Part shown: piece by piece, positions 26,312 to 33,420 of the stretch
Layout of the letters: each line of letters begins with the position of its first letter
How positions within the stretch are numbered: position 1 is the first letter of the stretch
NCBI RefSeq assembly: GCF_038070315.1
Contig: NZ_JBBPCC010000022.1
Span: forward strand, 62,001 to 126,000
DNA: 64,000 bases
Reading direction: 5' to 3'
Origin: Paenibacillus_G filicis
GTDB taxonomy: Bacteria; Bacillota; Bacilli; Paenibacillales; NBRC-103111
The notes under the pieces: generated by a model
What the model was told of the DNA's origin: nothing
Database searches by the model: none
The model's input: only the letters and a program-made list of their open reading frames with translations
Made by a program: the position numbers and the translations under genes

Positions 26312-26923
26312 ATGCAAATTTGGAAAGTAGGAATCCTTTTATTCGACGGGGTGGAGGTGCTTGACTTTGCTGGACCGTTTGAAGTATTTGCAGTGACAAC
26401 GATCAATCGTGGAAAAGCAGAGGCATATAAGCCTTTTGAGGTGTCGACGATTTCAGAAACTGGAAAGCTGATTACGGCAACCAATGGCTTGAAGATTACA
26501 CCCGATTATAGTCTGGATAATGCCCCGTACTTTGATCTGCTAGTTGTACCTGGCGGTATGGGGACGAGACGCGAGATTAACAATCCAATCTTGCTGGATT
26601 GGATTAGCAAGCGCAATCAAGAGGTGAAGTGGATGACTTCTGTGTGTACGGGAGCGTTTCTGCTTGCTAAGAACGGCCTATTGAACGATAAACGCGCGAC
26701 TACACATTGGGCGAGTATAGAGAGATTGAGGAATGAGTATCCCTCAATAACGGTTGTCGAACATGTGAAATTTATGGATGAGGGTCGGATTGTCACCTCT
26801 GCCGGTATATCCGCAGGCATACATATGGCCTTTCATATGGTTCGCCGACTATTGGGGACAAAGGCAGCGGAGGAAACCGCACGCTTTATGGAATTTGATA
26901 TTGACTTTCAAGAGTCTCTCTAA
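26312..26923 (+). CDS. DJ-1/PfpI-family protein
   Basis: A 203-residue protein of the class I glutamine amidotransferase-like fold. It opens WKVGILLFDGVEVLDFAGPFEVFAVT, the pattern of isonitrile-hydratase/AraC-associated DJ-1 proteins; the nucleophile cysteine sits in SVCTGAFLLAKNGLL followed by ATTHW, and SAGISAGIHMAFHMV forms the C-terminal helix. No DNA-binding domain is attached. GAGGAGAGAGGAT precedes the ATG. It is probably co-transcribed with the CopD-like gene. Function unknown. Confidence 0.88.
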   Translation: MQIWKVGILLFDGVEVLDFAGPFEVFAVTTINRGKAEAYKPFEVSTISETGKLITATNGLKITPDYSLDNAPYFDLLVVPGGMGTRREINNPILLDWISKRNQEVKWMTSVCTGAFLLAKNGLLNDKRATTHWASIERLRNEYPSITVVEHVKFMDEGRIVTSAGISAGIHMAFHMVRRLLGTKAAEETARFMEFDIDFQESL

Positions 26924-26944
26924 CTCATAGTCAGATTCGGAAAA

Positions 26945-26981
26945 CCAAGGAGCTAAGCTGCCGTCTTGCTTAGCTTCTTGG
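26945..26981. terminator. Bidirectional terminator-like hairpin
   Basis: CCAAGGAGCTAAGC pairs with GCTTAGCTTCTTGG over 14 positions with one wobble. On the minus strand it is followed by TTTTCC. It lies between the convergent DJ-1 and TetR genes. Confidence 0.65.
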
Positions 26982-26996
26982 CGTTTGAGTAAGCCT

Positions 26997-27566
26997 CTAG
27001 GAGTCTAACATAAGCAGATTTTTAAATCGGTTTCTGCTTTCTTCCATAACATCGAAATCTCCGTTAGACATGGACCAAAAAAGACTTACACCATTAGAGA
27101 TATAACAAAGTGTACGGTGTATATCTTTTGCTGGAGCCATATTTTTAATTTGTCCTGCTTCTTGAGCACGTTGAATGAGCGTGATAATGATATTTCCTAC
27201 CACCGATTGCTCAGGAGCCGGCGCCAACATCTCATTTCGGAGCGTGACCCTATAAAATTCCTTCGTCAATTGGTACCCGGCACGAACAATATGCTTGATA
27301 TGAATTTCCATCAGCTTCAAGACCTGATTGGCGTAATCCTGGGCTGAGAAAATGGACATAAGATCTTCATTGGAAATCGGATTGTCCGATAAAAAGAAAT
27401 CAATGATCAGTTCATCTTTGGACTTGTAATAATAATAAAACGCTGTTTTTGTCACATCCACTTCTTTACAGATCTGATTGATCGTGACCTGATCGAATCC
27501 ATGCTTAATAAATAGGTCGATTGCAGCCGTTAGAAGCGCTTCTTTGATCGAAGGTTTATTGCCCAT
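26997..27566 (-). CDS. TetR/AcrR-family transcriptional regulator
   Basis: A 189-residue regulator with the N-terminal helix-turn-helix LLTAAIDLFIKHGFDQVTINQICKEVDVTKTAFYYYYKSKDELI and an all-helical ligand-binding C-terminus. It is divergent from the FrnE-like gene, and a perfect inverted repeat between the -35 and -10 boxes of that gene's promoter is its likely operator. The ligand is unknown. Confidence 0.92.
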   Translation of the reverse strand: MGNKPSIKEALLTAAIDLFIKHGFDQVTINQICKEVDVTKTAFYYYYKSKDELIIDFFLSDNPISNEDLMSIFSAQDYANQVLKLMEIHIKHIVRAGYQLTKEFYRVTLRNEMLAPAPEQSVVGNIIITLIQRAQEAGQIKNMAPAKDIHRTLCYISNGVSLFWSMSNGDFDVMEESRNRFKNLLMLDS

Positions 27567-27652
27567 TGATAGTACACTCCTTTCCAGTCATTATAGTTCA
27601 CCTGATAGTCAAAAACAACTTTACCTTGGTAATGAAAAATAAAACTTAAATA

Positions 27653-27681
27653 TTGACAATATATAACTTGGGTTATATCAT
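27653..27681 (+). promoter_or_regulatory. Promoter of the FrnE-like gene with TetR-type operator in the spacer
   Basis: TTGACA at 27653-27658 and TATCAT at 27676-27681 are separated by 17 bases. The spacer contains ATATAAC (27661-27667), four bases, then GTTATAT (27672-27678), a perfect seven-base inverted repeat. A dimeric repressor bound here would block RNA polymerase; the adjacent divergent TetR gene is the natural candidate. Confidence 0.7.
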
Positions 27682-27743
27682 CGGAAGTATGATTCGACGA
27701 ATCAATAATTGAATGATCATTAAATCTTTGGAGGGAATTGACG

Positions 27744-28451
27744 ATGAGAATAGATGTTTGGTCGGATTTTGGATGTCCCTTTTGTGTGATAGGGAAAAGA
27801 AGGCTTGAGCATGCACTTGGTAAGTTTGCGATGGGGAATCAAGTAGAAGTTGTATATCGCAGTTTCCAGCTGGATCCTCATGCAGAAAACAGAACGGTGA
27901 GCACCCAGCAGCTGGCCCGGGAAAAGGGAATGACTGTCGAGCAATTGAAAGCCAAGCAAGCACAAGTAGCAGCAATGATTAAAAAAGAAGCAGGACTTGA
28001 TGTCAGTTATGATCAAGTTACTATTGCGAATACGTTTGATGGTCATCGTTTGGTTCATTTTGCAGCCAAAGCGGGCAAGGGAGCTGAACTAACAGAACGC
28101 CTTATTCGCGCTTGCCTTTCGCAATCTATGAATATCGCCGATCACAACGTGCTTGTTTCCTTGGGCGGCGAGGCAGGGCTTAATGAACGGGACGTAGCGG
28201 AAATGCTTGAATCCGATGCTTATAAGGATTCGGTCAAAGCAGACATCGCCGAGGCTAAAAAGTTGAATATTACAGGAGTACCATTCTTCATGTTTAATAA
28301 CAAATACGCCATTTCAGGCGCTCAGTCTGAGGAAGTTTTTTTGAATGCTCTGAACTCGATCTGGGATGAAGAAAAGGAATGGCAGAAAATGGAAGAGGAA
28401 GGCAAAGCAAAAGGTGAGGATAACTGCGCGGACGGGGTATGTAAGGTGTAG
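27744..28451 (+). CDS. DsbA-family oxidoreductase, FrnE type
   Basis: A 235-residue cytosolic thioredoxin-fold protein. It starts MRIDVWSDFGCPFCVIGKRRLEHAL, carrying the CPFC active site, and later contains ANTFDGHRLVHFAAKAGKG and the cis-proline region NITGVPFFMFNNKYAISGAQ, as in FrnE. Such proteins act in disulphide exchange under oxidative stress. An unusual C-terminal tail ends NCADGVCKV, with two extra cysteines. GGAGGGAAT fixes the ATG at 27744. Regulated, by inference, by the divergent TetR. Confidence 0.9.
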   Translation: MRIDVWSDFGCPFCVIGKRRLEHALGKFAMGNQVEVVYRSFQLDPHAENRTVSTQQLAREKGMTVEQLKAKQAQVAAMIKKEAGLDVSYDQVTIANTFDGHRLVHFAAKAGKGAELTERLIRACLSQSMNIADHNVLVSLGGEAGLNERDVAEMLESDAYKDSVKADIAEAKKLNITGVPFFMFNNKYAISGAQSEEVFLNALNSIWDEEKEWQKMEEEGKAKGEDNCADGVCKV

Positions 28452-28497
28452 AGGGGAATAGTAAAATCTGCACCTGTTGAGGAGTTCGTCAGGAAAT

Positions 28498-28539
28498 AAA
28501 AGCGGGTGCTGTCCTCAATGGAGGATAACACCCGCTTTT
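28498..28539. terminator. Bidirectional intrinsic terminator
   Basis: AAAAGCGGGTG and CACCCGCTTTT pair, with an inner TGTCCTC/GAGGATA extension around an AATG loop. Runs of A and T at the ends serve both strands. It separates the FrnE-like gene from GAPDH. Confidence 0.9.
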
Positions 28540-28557
28540 GAGTACAAGAGCATCGAA

Positions 28558-29568
28558 TTACTTGGCGATTTTTGCGAAGTATTCCAATGTTCTAACCAAT
28601 TGAGCCGTGTAAGACATTTCATTATCGTACCAGGCTACGGCTTTCACCAGTTGCTGGTCCCCAACCGTCAGAACTTTGGTTTGAGTGGCATCAAAAAGTG
28701 ACCCGAATGTCATACCCTTAATATCGGAGGATACAATCTCGTCTTCCGTGTATCCATAAGTTTCTGGATCGGACGCTTCTTTCATAGCGGCGTTAACTTC
28801 CTCAATTGTTACTTTGGTGTTCAATACAGCTACGAGCTCCGTTATGGAGCCTGTTGCTACAGGTACACGTTGAGAGGCACCATCAAGCTTGCCCTTCAAT
28901 TCGGGAAGAACGAGGCCAATGGCTTTTGCAGCACCTGTGGAATAGGGAACAATATTCTCTGAAGCAGCGCGTGCTGCTCGGAAGTCTCCATTTGGAGACG
29001 GAGCGTCAAGTGTGTTCTGGTTGCCAGTAAAGGCGTGAATAGTCGTCATCAAGCCGGATTGAATACCAAACTTGTCATGCAGAGCTTTAGCCATGGGAGC
29101 CAGACAGTTCGTTGTGCAGGAAGCGCCTGAAATGACAGTTTCCGTTCCATCCAGCGTTTCATGATTTACGTTGTATACGATTGTTTTCATGTCGGCTGTT
29201 GCCGGGGCGGAAATAACGACTTTCTTGGCTCCGCCCTTGAGGTGAAGCTCGGCCTTTTCTTTGGTGGTGAAGAAGCCTGTACATTCGAGCACAATGTCTA
29301 CGCCAAGCTCGCCCCACGGGATTTCATCAGGGTTACGGGTAGCGAGCACCTTAACTTCTTTACCGTTAACTGTGAAGGCTCCGTCATGAACTTCGATGTT
29401 GGCCTGAAAAGTGCCTTGGGTAGTATCATACTTGAGCAGATGAGCCAACATTTTCGCTTGAGTAAGGTCGTTAATTGCCACAACCTCGACGCCTGTGATC
29501 TCTTGAATTCGACGAAAAGCAAGTCTTCCAATCCGTCCAAAGCCGTTAATGCCTACTTTTACACTCAT
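28558..29568 (-). CDS. gap: Glyceraldehyde-3-phosphate dehydrogenase
   Basis: A 336-residue enzyme. NAD-binding GINGFGRIGRLAFRR, the catalytic cysteine in SGASCTTNCLAPMAK, HAFTGNQNTLDAP, RAARAASENIVPYSTGAAKAIGLVLPELKGKLDGASQRVPV, and the C-terminal VAWYDNEMSYTAQLV are all intact. It is a type I GAPDH; GapA versus GapB function cannot be decided by eye. The ATG at 29568 has AGGAGG eight bases upstream. Unlike a glycolytic gapA it is not followed by pgk and is preceded by a promoter with a perfect 22-base palindrome, so it may be a second, conditionally expressed copy. Confidence 0.95.
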   Translation of the reverse strand: MSVKVGINGFGRIGRLAFRRIQEITGVEVVAINDLTQAKMLAHLLKYDTTQGTFQANIEVHDGAFTVNGKEVKVLATRNPDEIPWGELGVDIVLECTGFFTTKEKAELHLKGGAKKVVISAPATADMKTIVYNVNHETLDGTETVISGASCTTNCLAPMAKALHDKFGIQSGLMTTIHAFTGNQNTLDAPSPNGDFRAARAASENIVPYSTGAAKAIGLVLPELKGKLDGASQRVPVATGSITELVAVLNTKVTIEEVNAAMKEASDPETYGYTEDEIVSSDIKGMTFGSLFDATQTKVLTVGDQQLVKAVAWYDNEMSYTAQLVRTLEYFAKIAK

Positions 29569-29743
29569 GGAGTAGTCCTCCTGCAATCTTATTTATTCCA
29601 AGCAGACGAATGCCTGGCATGAAATCTAAGGAATGGGATCGCGCATTTATTCTTTCATCATTAGTATGTCCAACCAAATTAAAGGTAAGTACTGGGCGGT
29701 TACGGGAAAAAAGCTCTCTTAGAAAGGGTTTAATGGATTACAT

Positions 29744-29793
29744 AAAGATACCGATCGGTATCTTTATTATATCATGATTTAATTGATTGACAA
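29744..29793 (-). promoter_or_regulatory. GAPDH promoter with perfect 22-base palindrome overlapping the start of transcription
   Basis: On the minus strand TTGTCA (29793-29788) and TATAAT (29771-29766) are 16 bases apart. Immediately downstream, 29744-29765 is an uninterrupted palindrome centred on CCGATCGG (half-site AAAGATACCGA). A palindrome at the start site is the classic position for a repressor; the half-site resembles TetR-family operators. No cognate regulator gene is adjacent. Confidence 0.75.
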
Positions 29794-29905
29794 GACTTCC
29801 GTCGTAAAATTTGATATACGATTAGATTAGATCCATCATTTATTGGCGGAGGTTTAAGATGTAAGGCAGCAGCATGATCATGGATTATCATCGTTCATAA
29901 TAATA

Positions 29906-29936
29906 CAGGGCTAACCATAAGGTTAGCCCTGTTCTT
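29906..29936 (+). terminator. Intrinsic terminator without an obvious gene
   Basis: CAGGGCTAACC, ATAA loop, GGTTAGCCCTG, then TTCTTT. Its upstream plus-strand DNA (29800-29900) has GGAGG near 29850 but the following ATG is directly followed by a stop. It may belong to a lost gene. On the minus strand it lies downstream of the broken GntR gene and could end its transcript. Confidence 0.65.
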
Positions 29937-29996
29937 TACGTTGTTACCTATACTGGTTTTTACAAGATAGAGTGTATGCCCACTGTCGGTCAGTAG

Positions 29997-30620
29997 TCAT
30001 GGCGAAATATCCATATCAAAGTGAAACTTAACCCGGCCGCCTACCCATGACGTTATGGAATACTCCAGAGGCTGGCTCTCGGATAAGTAAGAGATGCTCG
30101 ACACGCCTATAATCGGAGTGTCATAAATGACGCCCAGCAATTGTACGTCGTGAACTGTAGGACGTGAGGCCTCCAGGATGTTCTCAATGCGTACAGGCCG
30201 TAAGTTATAACGCGAAGACAGTGTGGTGCTAAGATGATTGTTAATAAGTCCTTGCGATATGATGTCCGGCACCAGATCATTAGCCATCCAAGAGCGGTTA
30301 ATGGCGATCGGGCGGCCATTCTGCAAAAATAACCGCTTGTAGTAGGCAAGCTCTTGCTCAGGCTGCAGCCCTAGCGCCACATTAATATGCGGGATCGGCT
30401 TGCTAATGAAGCTTTCGATGACTTCTGCATCGAAGTTTACGCCTTTGCGCTCAGCCCCGCGCCATAGTGCAGAGGGGAGTTAAAGTCGTGGATCACCGGC
30501 TGAGGAATAGATATAATGAAATTCCCTTTCCCTCGTATTTTATTCAGAATACCATCCTGCTCGAGCTTAGCCAGCGCTTGACGAGCCAAAGTCGTAGACG
30601 AGTTCACCATCAAAATGGAT
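29997..30620 (-). pseudogene. GntR/HutC-family regulator, truncated and frameshifted
   Basis: The C-terminal UTRA effector domain is intact in one frame (QPEQELAYYKRLFLQNGRPIAINRSWM to VGGRVKFHFDMDISP, 29997-30380). A second frame upstream gives the end of the GntR winged helix (ARQALAKLEQDGILNKIRGKGNFI) and then a stop near 30481; joining them needs one frameshift around 30450-30480. The first two helices of the DNA-binding domain are missing: the sequence runs into a fragment of an ABC solute-binding gene at about 30586. It cannot make a working regulator. Confidence 0.8.
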
Positions 30621-30690
30621 CTTTCAAAAAAATGTGAATCTTTTAAAAAATAGAATCGTTCCCGAGTGGTCTTAGCTCAGGAATTTTCCT
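30586..30690 (+). repeat. Fragment homologous to the solute-binding lipoprotein gene (2562-2645)
   Basis: About 45 bases from GTCGTAGACGAGTTCACC to CTTTCAAAAAAA match 2566-2612 with only a few changes. After a small local duplication (AATCTTT repeated), a further block CGTTCCCGAGTGGTCTTAGCTC matches 2613-2635. It lies at the 5' break of the GntR pseudogene, making a chimera of the two genes. Confidence 0.8.
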
Positions 30691-30749
30691 GCAGGAGATG
30701 GTCGTGTTATGATGCTTGTATCCATACATCTTTGAGGGAGGCTCGGAGC

Positions 30750-31700
30750 ATGGCCAGAAAAAGATATGCCAATATGAATGCCGCGGCGAAGGTTAATTCT
30801 TGGCAGGATGTGCGAAAGTGGCAAAAGGAGCGAAGGACAAAGGTAAAGGATCTCAGCTTTACTGTGTCGCAAAGCCCGGACAAGAAGCTTGAATGGTTAC
30901 GAACGAACCGTGAACAAACGACGATTACCTGGATTGGGCATTCGACCCTCCTGCTGCAAACAGCAGGTCTCAATATCGTGACCGATCCCGTCTGGGCTTC
31001 GCGTATGGGCTTTGCCAAGCGGCTAACGGAGCCGGGCATCGCGATCAGCGAGCTGCCGGAGATCGACGTGATCCTGTTGTCGCACGGCCATTACGATCAC
31101 CTGCATATCAGCTCCTTGCGAGCCATGCCGGGTCGTCCGCAGCTGCTCGTCCCTGAGGGACTTGGCGGCATGATGAGTCGCAAGGGCTTCATGTCCGTAA
31201 CAGAGCTTGCCTGGTGGGGAAGCTTTGCAGTCGGTGGAGCAGTCTTTCATTTTGTGCCCGCGCAGCACTGGACACGCCGTACACTATGGGACACGAACAC
31301 CTCTCACTGGGGAGGGTGGATCATTGAAGGCAGGGGAGATGAGGGAAGCTCCGCTCAGGGCAACGGCGGCAGCATTTATTTTGCCGGTGACAGCGGCTAT
31401 TTTGACGGCTTCAAGCAGATTGGCGAGCGTTTTGGAAGGCTGCAGGTTGTGCTGATGCCGATTGGAGCTTACGAGCCGGAGTGGTTCATGTCTATGCAGC
31501 ATGTAACACCTGAGGAGGCCATACAAGCATTTTTGGATGTTAAGGGGGAAGTCTTCATCCCCATGCACTATGGCGCCTTCAGGCTAGCTGACGATACTGC
31601 AGATGAGGCACTTTCGCGCCTAAATCAGGAGTGGGAGAGGCTCGATCTTGAAGCTCACAGACTACAGACATTGCTTCTTGGCGAGACTTTAATCATATAG
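30750..31700 (+). CDS. MBL-fold metal-dependent hydrolase, UlaG/NAPE-PLD-like
   Basis: A 316-residue metallo-beta-lactamase-fold hydrolase. ITWIGHSTLLLQTAGLNIVTDPVWASR opens the fold; the metal ligands are in LLSHGHYDHLH (HxHxDH), AQHWTRRT, YFAGDSGYFDGF and the final HYGAF. This subgroup includes N-acyl-phosphatidylethanolamine phospholipase D and ascorbate lactonase. GGGAGG lies before the ATG at 30750, and the longer frame would begin in the repeat described at 30586, so I use the shorter start. Substrate unknown; monocistronic. Confidence 0.88.
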   Translation: MARKRYANMNAAAKVNSWQDVRKWQKERRTKVKDLSFTVSQSPDKKLEWLRTNREQTTITWIGHSTLLLQTAGLNIVTDPVWASRMGFAKRLTEPGIAISELPEIDVILLSHGHYDHLHISSLRAMPGRPQLLVPEGLGGMMSRKGFMSVTELAWWGSFAVGGAVFHFVPAQHWTRRTLWDTNTSHWGGWIIEGRGDEGSSAQGNGGSIYFAGDSGYFDGFKQIGERFGRLQVVLMPIGAYEPEWFMSMQHVTPEEAIQAFLDVKGEVFIPMHYGAFRLADDTADEALSRLNQEWERLDLEAHRLQTLLLGETLII

Positions 31701-31734
31701 CGACAGGCAATGTAGCGGCTTGTTCTTTCCGCCT

Positions 31735-31800
31735 AATTCTTCAGGCAAACCAGGACGCTTCATTGGTGTAAGCTCGGTGACCCTGTAACCAGGGGCAATT
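31735..31800 (-). pseudogene. SDR dehydrogenase fragment
   Basis: On the minus strand the segment reads IAPGYRVTELTPMKRPGLPEELGG, which resembles the end of short-chain dehydrogenases (IAPG...RPG.PEE) with the middle shortened. About 33 bases recur at 1333-1366. No complete SDR gene lies around either copy. Confidence 0.55.
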
Positions 31801-31931
31801 GTTCAATGCAAATAAAGTATTTTCTTAGTGCTTAGATTAAGATTGGACTCCTTTTAATGCAACCAATTTCATTTAATAATCGTTAATAAAAGATAATAAG
31901 TTCATTTGAAATGGAGAGGAGAGTTCAATTC

Positions 31932-32447
31932 ATGAAAATAATTAAAACATGGGGAATAAGCTTTCTAATTGCGATCGTTGCTTCATTTACTATTAAAACA
32001 TTTGTCGCAGAAGCTATGGTTGTTCCGACTGGTTCGATGCTTCCAACCATTCAAATTAATGACCGATTAATTGTTGAGAAAATAATATGGATGGATGATT
32101 ATCAGTTTGGTGATATTGTTGTATTCTATCCACCTATACCCGAGAAAGTTAATGAAAAGTATGTAAAAAGACTCATAGGAATTCCTGGTGATGTGATTGA
32201 AATTAAGAACGGGGTACTGAATCGTAACGGTGTGAAAGTGTCAGAAACTTACTTAAACGAGCCAATTCGGTATGAATTTGGTCCGATTACAGTCCCCGAA
32301 AACAAATACTTTTTTTTAGGCGACAACCGTAATGAAAGTTTCGACTCTCATTCGTGGACTACCCCTTTCGTGGATAAAGAAAGGTTGATAGGGAAGGTAG
32401 TTTTAAAAATTCCAACGCATTTAATTGATAAGAGGGATTTAAGGTAA
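31932..32447 (+). CDS. Signal peptidase I (SipS-type)
   Basis: A 171-residue membrane protease that cleaves secretory signal peptides. One N-terminal membrane anchor (ISFLIAIVASFTIKTFV) is followed by the serine box VPTGSMLPTI, the lysine box KYVKRLIGIPGDVIEIKNG, and FFLGDNRNESFDSH; the catalytic Ser-Lys pair is intact. The ATG at 31932 follows GGAGAGGAGAG. The gene is noticeably more AT-rich than the neighbouring MBL and murD genes. Stem-loops from 32459 onward could end its transcript but no clean terminator is visible. Confidence 0.95.
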   Translation: MKIIKTWGISFLIAIVASFTIKTFVAEAMVVPTGSMLPTIQINDRLIVEKIIWMDDYQFGDIVVFYPPIPEKVNEKYVKRLIGIPGDVIEIKNGVLNRNGVKVSETYLNEPIRYEFGPITVPENKYFFLGDNRNESFDSHSWTTPFVDKERLIGKVVLKIPTHLIDKRDLR

Positions 32448-32509
32448 GCTTTTTACTATCTTAGCTTCGCTAAGCAAACGGGAAACGTTAGCTCAGAGCT
32501 TTTTATCCC

Positions 32510-32710
32510 TTCTATGTTGGAATAGATATCGGTTCGGATTTCCATGTTGCTGCTTGCATTCCAGATGATGATGTTTTATGAACAACAGTTTCTTACACTG
32601 GCTTTAAATAGAGCATAAATAGCCCATTGCACTGTAAATTGGAAATGAAGAAGCTTCCAAATAACGGTGATGGGCTCATTAAAATTTTCTAAGCACTACA
32701 CTACATTAGA
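32510..32710 (+). mobile_element. IS110-family transposase remnant
   Basis: The plus strand reads YVGIDIGSDFHVAACIPDDDVL and stops at 32581. VGIDIGSxFHVAA is the start of the DEDD catalytic domain of IS110-type transposases. A little further on QQFLTLALNRA followed by a stop (about 32587-32619) may be the end of the same protein, so most of the gene is deleted. No insertion-sequence ends could be assigned. Confidence 0.6.
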
Positions 32711-32744
32711 CTGGATGTTGCTGATCCAGCGCTAACGCAATTAC

Positions 32745-33287
32745 TTATGATATTACTGCTTCATTCTGCAATCTTGCCATAATTTCATTAACGGTTTCTT
32801 CAGGGGACATTTCAGATGAATCTAACCACAATCCGATTCGAGGCGTTTCATTTCGTAGTACACGATCTAATGCTTCAACGCTCCAAACACCATAACCTTT
32901 CTTTGAACGAGCAGCCTCCCTGAATGTGACAACCGTCGAGTTTGGACAAAGCACCACTACATAAAATGGGCGGTTTCTGATATAAGAGATAAAATCATGT
33001 AGCATTGGTCCAACGACGACATCTTGAACAACAACTGTAAATCCCGCTTGATGATACGCCTCCGCAGAATGCGCGGCCAGACGGTATCGTAGCCGTAGCT
33101 GATCCAATTCCTCGCTTCTCGCGTCTGGATGAACCTCTTTGCGGTTATTAACAATCATTCTTCGGAAAATGTCTCCACGTACATGCACCGATTTCTCGAA
33201 TCGTTCGGCGAGCAGCTGCGCCACTGTCGATTTTCCGCTTGCCATTATCCCGGTAATTAAAATAATGCGGGGACCTTCTACCAACAT
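32745..33287 (-). CDS. AAA-type P-loop kinase, chloramphenicol phosphotransferase-like
   Basis: A 180-residue nucleotide-binding protein. The P-loop is GIMASGKST (residues 12-20), followed by FEKSVHVRGDIFRRMIV and FTVVVQDVVVGPMLHDFI, with the lid arginines in TFREAARSKKGYG. The pattern is that of small kinases that phosphorylate small molecules, such as chloramphenicol or shikimate. AAGGATGATG precedes the ATG. It could be an antibiotic-modifying kinase, but the substrate is not shown by sequence. Confidence 0.8.
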   Translation of the reverse strand: MLVEGPRIILITGIMASGKSTVAQLLAERFEKSVHVRGDIFRRMIVNNRKEVHPDARSEELDQLRLRYRLAAHSAEAYHQAGFTVVVQDVVVGPMLHDFISYIRNRPFYVVVLCPNSTVVTFREAARSKKGYGVWSVEALDRVLRNETPRIGLWLDSSEMSPEETVNEIMARLQNEAVIS

Positions 33288-33420
33288 ATGAGCATCATCC
33301 TTTTACTTAATACCTGTATGGTAAACGGAATTGATTACAGATTTAAGGGCGAATTTAGCTAATAATCATTTATTCCGTTCTTCTGCCTGTTAGCTTAACG
33401 CCAGCAGCTAGTTTACAGCT

